Of a DNA stretch of 29,414 bases, positions 16,006 through 22,891 are shown in pieces (positions within the stretch are counted from its first letter, which is position 1; each line of letters opens with the position of its first letter). The translations under genes and the position numbers were made by a program. The notes under the pieces were generated by a model. That model was not told where the DNA came from, made no database searches, and saw only the letters and a list, made by a program, of their open reading frames with translations. Source of the DNA: Pseudomonadota bacterium (lineage in GTDB: Bacteria; Desulfobacterota; Desulfovibrionia; Desulfovibrionales; Desulfovibrionaceae); the NCBI GenBank assembly GCA_023419375.1, contig JAEZYD010000034.1, positions 1-29,414 of the forward strand, written 5' to 3'.

Positions 16006-16761
16006 TTAGCCAAAACGGCCTGTAATATAGTCTTCCGTCTGCTTTTTGGCCGGTCTGGTGAACATGACATCCGTGGCGTTGTGTTCAATGAGCCTGCCCA
16101 TGTAAAAAAATGCCGTGTAGTCAGAAACGCGGGCCGCCTGTTGCATGTTGTGCGTCACAATGATGATGGAAAGCGATTCGCGCAGTTCGCGGATGCTTTC
16201 TTCAATCTTTTGCGTGGCGATGGGGTCAAGGGCGCTGGCGGGTTCGTCCATGAGCAACACTTCCGGCTCCACAGCCAGGGCGCGGGCAATGCACAAACGC
16301 TGCTGCTGCCCGCCGGAAAGCCCCAGCGCCGGACTTTGCAGGCGGTCTTTGACTTCTTCAAAAATGGCTGCCCTGCGCAGGGAAAGTTCCACTTTTTCGG
16401 CAATCAGGCTTTCGTCCCGCAGGCCATTGACGCGCAGGCCGTAGGCCACATTTTCGTAAATGGTTTTAGGGAAAGGATTGGGCTTCTGAAAAACCATGCC
16501 CACACGGCAGCGCAGCGAAACAACATCCGTATCGGGGCGGTTCACGTCCTGACCATCCAGAATAATTTCGCCTTCAACGCGCGCGCCGGGAACAAGGTCG
16601 TTCATGCGGTTCAGACAGCGCAAAAAGGTTGATTTGCCGCAGCCCGAAGGGCCAATCAGGGCCGTGACCCTGCGCGGCTCAAAATTCAGGCTTACTTCGT
16701 GCAGGGCCTTGTTTTGCCCGTAGTATACACTGACGTTGCGTGCCAGCAGATGCTCGTTCAT
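16006..16761 (-). CDS. pstB: Phosphate ABC transporter ATP-binding protein PstB
   Basis: ATPase of the high-affinity phosphate importer PstSCAB. Walker A GPSGCGKS lies at residues 37-44, the signature is LSGGQQQRLCIARAL, and Walker B reads VLLMDEPASALDP; the PstB-specific block RCLNRMNDLVPGARVEGEI follows Walker A. The length, 251 residues, is normal. Unusually it is not with its permeases: pstSCA run the other way 3 kb off, and pstB sits after phoR, overlapping its stop in ATGA (16758-16761). Coupling to the kinase gene suggests that ATPase and sensor are made together. Confidence 0.96.
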   Translation of the reverse strand: MNEHLLARNVSVYYGQNKALHEVSLNFEPRRVTALIGPSGCGKSTFLRCLNRMNDLVPGARVEGEIILDGQDVNRPDTDVVSLRCRVGMVFQKPNPFPKTIYENVAYGLRVNGLRDESLIAEKVELSLRRAAIFEEVKDRLQSPALGLSGGQQQRLCIARALAVEPEVLLMDEPASALDPIATQKIEESIRELRESLSIIIVTHNMQQAARVSDYTAFFYMGRLIEHNATDVMFTRPAKKQTEDYITGRFG

Positions 16762-18668
16762 GAAAGTGCCGCTCCGTAAACGGAAGATAGGGTGAAAACA
16801 AGGGCCGTGCTGCCGTCCTGCGCCGGGCTTTCCGCCCGGATGCGGCCACCGTGCCGTTCAACAATGTGTTTGCAGATGGCCAGCCCGAGACCGGTAGTGG
16901 CCTGGCCCCTGTGCCGCTCCACCTGATAAAAGCGTTCAAAAATGCGCTCCAGATCGGCCTTGGGAATACCGGGGCCGTCATCCACCACGCGAAAGACCAC
17001 ATCCGGACCGCTCACGCGCGCGCTGATGCGCACATCGCCGCCTTCCGGCGCGTAACGGCCCGCGTTTTCAATAAGGTTTCTGAAAACCTGCGCCAGATGC
17101 GGCTGGCTTGCCATCACGCGGCAGTCTTCGGGGATATCCACAACCACAGAACACTTGCGGCGCTCAAGCACTTCGCGGCACATGCCCGTGGCCTGGGATA
17201 CGGCATCGCGGGGATCCGTGGGGCTGAGTTCCAGGCTGCCTGTCTTGCCTTCCAGCCGGGCAAGGGTGAGCAGATCGTCCACCATGCGGCTGAGGCAAAC
17301 CCCGTGTTTCAGAATGATTTCGCCAAAACGGCGGCATTCGGGCGAGGCGTCCAGACTGATAAGGGTTTCGGCATAGCCCTGAATGGCTGTCAGCGGGGTA
17401 CGCAGCTCGTGCGACACGTTGGCCACAAAATCGCGGCGCACGCGCTCCAGCCGCATAAGCTCTGTAATATCGTGGAATACCGCCACAGCGCCCACACCGG
17501 TCTGACCCAGATGCTCAAGGCCGCAGGGGCGGGAAATGCATACCGACATGACTTGCCCTGACGAAAGCTCAAGTTGCAGATACCGCTGCTCGCGATTGAG
17601 CGTTGGCTCTTCGCCAGCGGCAGCGCCCTCGTGTTCCGCAGCGGGGGCCACGCTGTTTTGTGCTGCGCCTGCCTGGGCTGCCCCAGAGCTGGTCGCAGAG
17701 CCGGACGCTGAACCTGGCACCGGGCAGGTGGCCATGGCCGCGTCCACAGCAGCCTGCAGCTGCGGGGATGGAATAACTTCCACCACCTGCGCGCCCAAGG
17801 CCGATGCCGCGGCAGGAAATTCGCGAGCCAATGCCCGGTTGCAGCGGCGGATGCGCCCGTGCGGGCCAAGTACCAGTACGCCGTCGCTCATGGTTTCCAG
17901 TATGCTTTCAAGCTGGGCTGTCTGCTCCGCAGCCGTGCGCACATGGTCTTCAATATTCTCGGCCATGCGGTTTACTGCTTCAGCCAGCGGGGCAAATTCC
18001 CTGCCGGGAATGCGCCGCAAACGCCGCTGAAAATTCCCCAGCGAAATGGCTTCCACCACAGAAACCATCTGCGAAAGCGAATTGCGCAACGCGCCGGAGA
18101 GCAACCCCGCCAGAATCAACGAAAGCAGCAGCGTCACAATGCCGATTCTGGTAAATACGGCCACGCGGCTTTCAATTTCCTGTTGCAGATTGTTCAGCGG
18201 CAGGGCAATGCGCAGCAGGCGCGCGTCATTCACGCGCACCGAGGCATAGGCCATATCCGTACCCAGCGTTCCGCTTGAACGCACGGAATACCCCTGCCCT
18301 CCCTGCATGGCGGCACGTACCTCCGGCCTGTCCGCATGGTTGTCGAGCTTTGAAACCGGCTGCGCGCCCGGCGCGGTGTCGGCCAGCACGTTGCCGCTGT
18401 TATCGAGCAGCGAAAGCCGTTCCTGCGGCATTTGCAGTATGGCCGCCAGTTCGCGCAGGCCTTCAGGGCTTGCCTCTGTCTTGTCAAGAATAGCGGCAGA
18501 CAGCGTAGTTTCGCGCAACAGCCTTTCGCGGGCCGCGTCAACCTGGCTCTGCTCAAAGGAAGCCCTGCCGTAATAAACGGCGATTCCCGAAGCAATGAGC
18601 GCTGCGGCAAGCACGCTGCAAAAAATTCGTGTTCTGAAAGAAAGCATGGTTTTTCTCGCTCGTAACAT
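16758..18668 (-). CDS. phoR: Phosphate sensor histidine kinase PhoR
   Basis: Membrane histidine kinase that phosphorylates PhoB under phosphate limitation. The order is: TM1 (about 15-32), periplasmic domain (~35-172), TM2 (~174-193), HAMP (~195-248), PAS (~250-405), HisKA with the phospho-acceptor H420 in VANVSHELRTPL, and HATPase with N535 (FRNLIENAGRYAP), DDGPGIPK (563-570) and GLGLA (593-597). A low-complexity Ala/Ser/Gly segment (about 316-357) interrupts the PAS domain, and the large periplasmic domain differs from E. coli PhoR, resembling the Bacillus/Delta type. The start is given as 18668; an in-frame ATG at 18647 (MLSFRTRIF) is an alternative. It follows phoB by 107 bases and overlaps pstB. 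PhoR, rather than another kinase, is inferred from the phoB/pst context. Confidence 0.93.
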   Translation of the reverse strand: MLRARKTMLSFRTRIFCSVLAAALIASGIAVYYGRASFEQSQVDAARERLLRETTLSAAILDKTEASPEGLRELAAILQMPQERLSLLDNSGNVLADTAPGAQPVSKLDNHADRPEVRAAMQGGQGYSVRSSGTLGTDMAYASVRVNDARLLRIALPLNNLQQEIESRVAVFTRIGIVTLLLSLILAGLLSGALRNSLSQMVSVVEAISLGNFQRRLRRIPGREFAPLAEAVNRMAENIEDHVRTAAEQTAQLESILETMSDGVLVLGPHGRIRRCNRALAREFPAAASALGAQVVEVIPSPQLQAAVDAAMATCPVPGSASGSATSSGAAQAGAAQNSVAPAAEHEGAAAGEEPTLNREQRYLQLELSSGQVMSVCISRPCGLEHLGQTGVGAVAVFHDITELMRLERVRRDFVANVSHELRTPLTAIQGYAETLISLDASPECRRFGEIILKHGVCLSRMVDDLLTLARLEGKTGSLELSPTDPRDAVSQATGMCREVLERRKCSVVVDIPEDCRVMASQPHLAQVFRNLIENAGRYAPEGGDVRISARVSGPDVVFRVVDDGPGIPKADLERIFERFYQVERHRGQATTGLGLAICKHIVERHGGRIRAESPAQDGSTALVFTLSSVYGAALS

Positions 18669-18687
18669 GCTGTCGTGGGCAATTACA

Positions 18688-18711
18688 TTTTGAGGATGTG
18701 CAACCTCAAAA
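18688..18711 (-). repeat. Perfect 8-bp inverted repeat between phoB and phoR
   Basis: TTTTGAGG (18688-18695) and CCTCAAAA (18704-18711) flank eight bases. In the phoB-to-phoR direction the hairpin would sit in the intercistronic message, 20 bases before phoR. It has no strong U-tail of its own beyond the stem's AT base. It may adjust the phoB:phoR ratio; that is inference. Confidence 0.4.
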
Positions 18712-18775
18712 CGATCAAACGATAACGCTGTCGGCCGTCAGCCAAGCGCACCGTCCTGCTCCCGCCGCTGCGCCA

Positions 18776-19453
18776 TTATTCCTTGATGCGGTAGCCAACG
18801 CCGCGCACAGTCTCCAGCATGGGAGCCGCCTCGCCCAGCTTGGCGCGCAGCCTGCGCACATGGGTATCCACTGTGCGGGCATAGCCTTCAAAGGAATAGC
18901 CCCAAACGTTGTTGAGAAGCTGCTCCCGGGTACGGACGGATCCGGCATGCCGCAGCAGGTCTTCAAGCAGTCGGAATTCCGTAGCCGTGAGGCTCAACAG
19001 CTCGCCTTCCACTTCGGCGGAATGCGCCTCGGTGCGCAAGCGTATGCCGTGGCGCTCAAGCACGGGACTTTCAACCTTGCGCCCGCCGCGCCGCAACACG
19101 GCCTTGACGCGCAGCATCAGCTCGCGGACGCTGAAAGGTTTGACCACATAATCATCGGCACCAAGGCTCAACCCCACCACACGATCCACTTCTTCTCCAC
19201 GTGCGGTGAGCATGAGCACCGGAATGTGGGAGGTTTCGGCCTGCGCCCCAAGGCGGCGGCACACCTCAAATCCATCCACGCCCGGCAGCATCACATCAAG
19301 AAGCACCAGGTCGGGAGTATGCTGCCGGGCAAGGGCCAGGCCCTGCGTACCATCGGCAGCCTCATGCACGGTGAATCCCTCGCGCTCAAGATTGAAACGC
19401 AAAAGTTCACGAATATCGGCTTCGTCTTCAACTATCAGTATTTGCTGGCTCAT
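18776..19453 (-). CDS. phoB: Phosphate regulon response regulator PhoB
   Basis: OmpR-family activator of phosphate-starvation genes. The receiver domain shows D10/E11, the phospho-acceptor D53 (VLLDVMLPG), T83 and K105 (VVKPF). The DNA-binding winged helix in the C-terminal ~95 residues has SLTATEFRLLEDLLRHAG and the recognition helix TVDTHVRRLRAKLG, then VRGVGYRI. The start is ATG 19453 (MSQQILIVEDE), with AGGTG six bases upstream; an in-frame GTG at 19462 is unlikely because it would lie within that ribosome-binding site. The product has 225 residues, as usual. A Pho-box-like element 64 bases upstream suggests autoregulation. It heads the leftward operon phoB-phoR-pstB-phoU. Confidence 0.95.
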   Translation of the reverse strand: MSQQILIVEDEADIRELLRFNLEREGFTVHEAADGTQGLALARQHTPDLVLLDVMLPGVDGFEVCRRLGAQAETSHIPVLMLTARGEEVDRVVGLSLGADDYVVKPFSVRELMLRVKAVLRRGGRKVESPVLERHGIRLRTEAHSAEVEGELLSLTATEFRLLEDLLRHAGSVRTREQLLNNVWGYSFEGYARTVDTHVRRLRAKLGEAAPMLETVRGVGYRIKE

Positions 19454-19517
19454 ATGTTTCACCTCTATGACGCAAACAGAGTACAGCGGCTTTGTGCGCC
19501 AAACTGATGGAGGGCAT

Positions 19518-19535
19518 GTTACAATTGCGTGACGA
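19518..19535 (-). promoter_or_regulatory. Pho-box-like element for phoB operon
   Basis: On the reverse strand this reads TCGTCA-CGCAAT-TGTAAC, i.e. heptamers TCGTCAC and TTGTAAC four bases apart (11-base period), the PhoB-box layout. It is the same TCGTCA-N6-TGTAAC pattern as the pstS box. It ends 64 bases before the phoB start. No clear -10 was found; the box would replace the -35. Confidence 0.6.
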
Positions 19536-19593
19536 AAAATAATTCAAACAATCTGCAATATTTCAGCATGTTAATTGCGCACATTGCAGCTTC

Positions 19594-19609
19594 ACGCAGT
19601 CTTCTGCGT
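19594..19609. repeat. 6-bp inverted repeat next to the pstS Pho box
   Basis: ACGCAG (19594-19599) and CTGCGT (19604-19609) around TCTT lie just before the pstS Pho box. This is a perfect but short palindrome in the shared control region, of no known role. Confidence 0.3.
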
Positions 19610-19610
19610 T

Positions 19611-19628
19611 TCGTCATATTTCTGTAAC
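19611..19628 (+). promoter_or_regulatory. Pho box for pstS-pstC-pstA
   Basis: TCGTCAT-ATTT-CTGTAAC: two heptamers four bases apart, with 14 or more of 18 bases matching the E. coli PhoB box (CTGTCAT, four AT-rich bases, CTGTCAC). It lies 71 bases before the pstS start, in the divergent phoB-pstS region. A -10 is not clear. Confidence 0.75.
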
Positions 19629-19699
19629 AGAGGCGGGCAAAAAGAGAAACGTACCGGGAAGCGCCCCGGCACCAACACTAGAAACGAAGGAGAAAATCC

Positions 19700-20518
19700 A
19701 TGTCTATCGGAAAACTGCTCGCCACTGCCCTCACGGTTCTGAGCCTCAGCGCTCCGGCCATGGCTGCCCAACAGGTCGTCATCAACGGTTCCACCACTGT
19801 GCTTCCTGTGGTTCAGAAAGCTGGCGAAGCCTTCATGGCCTCCCACCCCGATGTGGAACTGAGCATTTCCGGCGGCGGTTCCGGCAACGGCATCAAGGCT
19901 CTCATTGAAAAGCAGTGCGACATCGCCATGAGCTCGCGCGACATCAAGGAAAAGGAAGTTGAAGCCGCCAAGAAAAACGGCGTGACCCCCAACCGCGTTG
20001 TTGTTGCCATTGACGCCATCGTGCCTGTGGTCAACCCCGCCAACCCGGTTGCCGCCCTTACCACTGCCCAGCTGCGCGACATCTATGCCGGCAAGATCAC
20101 CAACTGGAAGGAACTTGGCGGCCAGGACAGCAAGATCGTTGTCATCTCCCGCGATACTTCCTCCGGTACCTTTGAATGCTGGCAGGAACTTATCATGAAG
20201 GAAGAGCGCGTTAACCCCGCTGCTCTCATGCAGGCTTCCAACGGCGCGGTGGTGCAGGCCGTTTCCAAGAACAAGAACGCCATCGGCTATGTCGGCCTGG
20301 GCTATCTCGACAAGTCCACCAAGGGCCTCAAGGTCAATGATGTGACCGCCAGCGCCCAGACCGCCCTTTCCAAGCAGTGGCCCATCGCCCGCGAACTTTT
20401 TGTCTTCACCAACGGCGCGCCTGCTGGCGGCGCCAAGGCTTTTGTGGATTATCTGCTGGATCCCGGCAAGGGCCAGAAGAACGTGCTTGAAGTGGGTTAT
20501 GTGCCCCTGGGCAAGTAG
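19700..20518 (+). CDS. pstS: Phosphate-binding periplasmic protein PstS
   Basis: High-affinity phosphate receptor of the Pst importer. A signal peptide covers residues 1-22 (hydrophobic core, cleavage after AMA), so the mature protein is periplasmic. Phosphate-contact motifs are visible: NGSTTVLPV near residue 29, SGGGSGNGIKAL (57-68), SSRD (78-81) and DTSSGTFECW near 151. The 272-residue size is that of the short, Desulfovibrio-type PstS. The start is backed by AAGGAG (19687-19692), seven bases before the ATG. It heads pstS-pstC-pstA under a Pho box. A strong hairpin lies in the gap to pstC. Confidence 0.95.
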   Translation: MSIGKLLATALTVLSLSAPAMAAQQVVINGSTTVLPVVQKAGEAFMASHPDVELSISGGGSGNGIKALIEKQCDIAMSSRDIKEKEVEAAKKNGVTPNRVVVAIDAIVPVVNPANPVAALTTAQLRDIYAGKITNWKELGGQDSKIVVISRDTSSGTFECWQELIMKEERVNPAALMQASNGAVVQAVSKNKNAIGYVGLGYLDKSTKGLKVNDVTASAQTALSKQWPIARELFVFTNGAPAGGAKAFVDYLLDPGKGQKNVLEVGYVPLGK

Positions 20519-20556
20519 GTAGATACTACCCGCGTTACACCCACAGCATCGGCGGA

Positions 20557-20579
20557 GCGGGACGGCATGAGCCTCCCGC
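20557..20579 (+). other. Hairpin between pstS and pstC
   Basis: GCGGGA and GGC (20557-20566, one bulged C) pair with GCC and TCCCGC (20571-20579) around ATGA. There is no T-run after it, so it is not a plain terminator; it sits in the 82-base pstS-pstC gap. A second small hairpin GGTAG/CTACC (20518-20530) begins at the pstS stop. Such hairpins often stabilise the binding-protein part of the message so PstS exceeds the permeases; that role here is inference. Confidence 0.5.
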
Positions 20580-20600
20580 ACCCGCCGGGGAGAAAGCGCA

Positions 20601-21491
20601 ATGCGCTCCAGAGACATCAAGGAAAAAGCGGTGCGCGTCACCCTTACCACCATGGCAGGCAGCTCGCTGCTGGCTCTGGCTGGTATTGTCATTTTTCTCT
20701 TCATGGAAGGTCTGCCGCTGTTCAGCGAATACCCCTTCCTCAATTTTCTGTTCGGCAACCTTTGGTATCCCACTGAGGAACCGGGATTGTTCGGCATATT
20801 TCCCCTGCTGGTGGCATCGCTGGCCGTGACGGTACTTTCATCCCTGCTGGCGGTGCCCATGGGCGTACTGACGGCGGTTTACCTGACGGAAATCGCCCAC
20901 CCCAACGTGCGCCGCATCATCAAGCCCTTTGTGGAGCTGCTGGCGGCATTGCCCTCGGTTGTGCTGGGATTTTTGGGCATGGTGGTGCTCGCGCCCTTCC
21001 TGCAGGATTTTCTGGACGCAGCCACAGGTCTGAACCTGCTCAATGCCTCCCTGGTGCTGGCGCTCATGAGCGTGCCGACCATCTGCTCCGTGTCTGAAGA
21101 CGCCCTGTTCGGCGTGCCGCGCGACCTGCGCGAGGCATCGCTGGCACTGGGCGCGACCCGCTGGCAAACCACCGTGCGCGTGGTTATTCCTGCCGCTCTT
21201 TCGGGCATAGGCACGGCGGTGATGCTTGGCATGTCGCGCGCCATCGGTGAAACCATGGTGGTGCTGATGGTTGCGGGCGGGGCGGGCATCATCCCCACCT
21301 CGCTGCTTGACCCGGTGCGCCCCATGCCCGCCAGCATTGCCGCGGAAATGGCGGAAGCCGCCTTCCGCAGCGAGCACTACCACGCGCTTTTTGCCATTGG
21401 CATTGTGCTCTTTTTCCTGACGCTGGCCTTCAATCTGGCCGCCGGATACATAGCCGAGAAGCACCGTCAGGTGGGAACCTCCAGCCTGTAG
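20601..21491 (+). CDS. pstC: Phosphate ABC transporter permease PstC
   Basis: Inner-membrane permease of the Pst system, partner of PstA. The 296-residue product has about six membrane segments starting with TM1 at ~18-35. The cytoplasmic coupling (EAA-like) loop that contacts PstB reads REASLALGATRWQTTVRVVIPAALSG (split at ~175-200), followed by GMSRAIGETMVVLMVAGG, diagnostic for PstC. ALPSVVLGFLGM near residue 115 is also family-typical. GGGGAG just upstream of ATG 20601 is the ribosome-binding site. It follows pstS by 82 bases. Confidence 0.95.
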   Translation: MRSRDIKEKAVRVTLTTMAGSSLLALAGIVIFLFMEGLPLFSEYPFLNFLFGNLWYPTEEPGLFGIFPLLVASLAVTVLSSLLAVPMGVLTAVYLTEIAHPNVRRIIKPFVELLAALPSVVLGFLGMVVLAPFLQDFLDAATGLNLLNASLVLALMSVPTICSVSEDALFGVPRDLREASLALGATRWQTTVRVVIPAALSGIGTAVMLGMSRAIGETMVVLMVAGGAGIIPTSLLDPVRPMPASIAAEMAEAAFRSEHYHALFAIGIVLFFLTLAFNLAAGYIAEKHRQVGTSSL

Positions 21492-21546
21492 CCGCAGAGT
21501 TGCCAGGTTGCGCAGTATGACGCCAGATCAGAACGAGGAAAAATCC

Positions 21547-22539
21547 ATGTCAGCCACCAGTCGCCTTACCCCAGTTTCATCCTCCGGACCGAGCATCAAG
21601 CTCACACCGCGCCCACTGGAAGCAGACCTTGAACACCATGATGCCGAAGAACCGCCGCGCGAAGACGGTGTGCGCCTGAAATTTGCCAGCGGCAAGGGCC
21701 GCGGGCAGTACCAGACCTTGATGTTCTGGCTGCTGCGCGCGATTGCCGCCTGTAACGTGCTGGCACTGCTGGCCGTATGCGCCTTTTTGCTGCAAAACGG
21801 TTTGCCTGCTCTAAGCTGGTCGTTCCTGACAGAAGCTCCCCGGCAGATGATGACCAAGGGAGGTATCTTCCCCTGCATCATTGGCACGGCAATTCTTTCA
21901 CTGGGTTCGCTCTTGCTGGCTTTTCCCCTGGGCGTGGCCTCCGCCGTGTACCTCAATGAATACGCCAAGCGTAATGCCTTTGCCCGCTTTGTGCGGCTGG
22001 GGGTCAACAACCTCGCGGGCGTGCCCTCAGTTGTCTTTGGCCTGTTCGGGCTTTCGTTTTTTGTTACCTTCTGCGGATTTGGCGTCAGCATTCTTTCTGG
22101 AGTGCTCACTCTTGCGGTCCTGACCCTGCCGGTCATTATCGGCACGGCCGAAGAAGCCTTGCGCAACGTGCCGGACACGTACCGCGAGGCCTCGCTGGCT
22201 CTGGGCGCAACCAAATCGCAGACCATCGCCCGTGTGATTTTGCCTAGCGCCCTGCCCGGCATGCTCACGGGGGCCATCCTTGGCGTGGCGCGCGCCGCAG
22301 GCGAAACCGCCGCCATCATGTTTACGGCTTCTGTATTCTATATGCCCAAGGGGCCGGATTCCATATTCAGCCCGGTCATGGCGCTTCCCTACCATATGTA
22401 TGTTCTTGCCACGGCTGGTACGGAAATCGACAAGACCCGCCCCCTCCAATACGGCACAGGCCTTGTGCTGCTCCTGCTGGTGCTGGGCATGAACCTGCTT
22501 GCCATCATCCTGCGCGACAGGTTGCAGAAGCGCCACTAA
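21547..22539 (+). CDS. pstA: Phosphate ABC transporter permease PstA
   Basis: Second permease of the Pst importer. The coupling loop is REASLALGATKSQTIARVILP and is followed by ARAAGETAAIMFTA, as usual in PstA. The first membrane helix starts near residue 60. The N-terminal ~58 residues are hydrophilic and charged (DLEHHDAEEPPREDGVRLKF region), a longer cytoplasmic lead than usual. The start at 21547 (MSATSRLTP) follows AGGA by about seven bases; TTG 21508 and ATG 21517 are in frame but lack a ribosome-binding site. The 330-residue product ends the pstSCA operon, with a strong hairpin 55 bases downstream. Confidence 0.92.
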   Translation: MSATSRLTPVSSSGPSIKLTPRPLEADLEHHDAEEPPREDGVRLKFASGKGRGQYQTLMFWLLRAIAACNVLALLAVCAFLLQNGLPALSWSFLTEAPRQMMTKGGIFPCIIGTAILSLGSLLLAFPLGVASAVYLNEYAKRNAFARFVRLGVNNLAGVPSVVFGLFGLSFFVTFCGFGVSILSGVLTLAVLTLPVIIGTAEEALRNVPDTYREASLALGATKSQTIARVILPSALPGMLTGAILGVARAAGETAAIMFTASVFYMPKGPDSIFSPVMALPYHMYVLATAGTEIDKTRPLQYGTGLVLLLLVLGMNLLAIILRDRLQKRH

Positions 22540-22594
22540 TTCTCATACCCTCCCGCCTCCAGACTCCAATACCCTCTCCTTCCCTCCTCTCTGT

Positions 22595-22618
22595 CAGAGC
22601 CCGCGAAAGCGGGCTCTG
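22595..22618 (+). terminator. Hairpin after pstA with GAAA tetraloop
   Basis: CAGAGCCCGC (22595-22604) pairs perfectly with GCGGGCTCTG (22609-22618) around GAAA. No T-run follows, so as an intrinsic terminator it is atypical, but its position 55 bases after pstA and its strength suggest it ends or protects the pstSCA message. Confidence 0.6.
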
Positions 22619-22824
22619 CTCGTGTCGGCCTTGCCATCAGGGCTGAAAAAAAGTGGACGGGCGCTGCATGGTTCATATCTGGCGCACGGTATTCGTCTAT
22701 CCGCTGTCATAAAGGCACGTAGTCTTGCACCTCTGCCTGCAATGCTCCACAGCCCTAACTGCTGCCGACAGTTTTACGCGGTTCAAGGCCAGAATCATCG
22801 CTCAAAAGGCATCCTCACAGACGC

Positions 22825-22852
22825 AAAAAGGGAGGCCCGAGGGCCTCCCTTT
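22825..22852 (-). terminator. Intrinsic terminator of the porin gene
   Basis: On the reverse strand AAAGGGAGGCC and GGCCTCCCTTT (22852-22842 and 22837-22827) form an 11-pair stem around a four-base loop, followed by a T-run (complement of AAAAA at 22825-22829, partly in the stem). It begins 40 bases after the porin stop. Confidence 0.85.
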
Positions 22853-22891
22853 GAATGCGTATCAAGCCGTCCGCAGACGGTTGCGCTTGGA

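Larger units (their letters stand above)
22540..22891. other. Convergent intergenic region pstA / porin
   Basis: This stretch of 352 bases contains the pstA hairpin (22595-22618) and the porin terminator (22825-22852). The middle, about 22620-22820, shows no gene, RNA or clear repeat; its base use is less GC-rich than the coding regions. Confidence 0.6.

Noticed and set aside
19934..19956. Short repeat GACATCAAGGAAAA in pstS and at the start of pstC (20611-20630 region)
   Set aside because: Both encode Arg-Asp-Ile-Lys-Glu-Lys by chance within real genes; 14 bases alone does not suggest a duplication or recombination site.
19592..20860. Reverse-strand frame across pstS and the phoB-pstS control region
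   Set aside because: It crosses the Pho box and the pstS signal peptide region and has no recognisable protein content.
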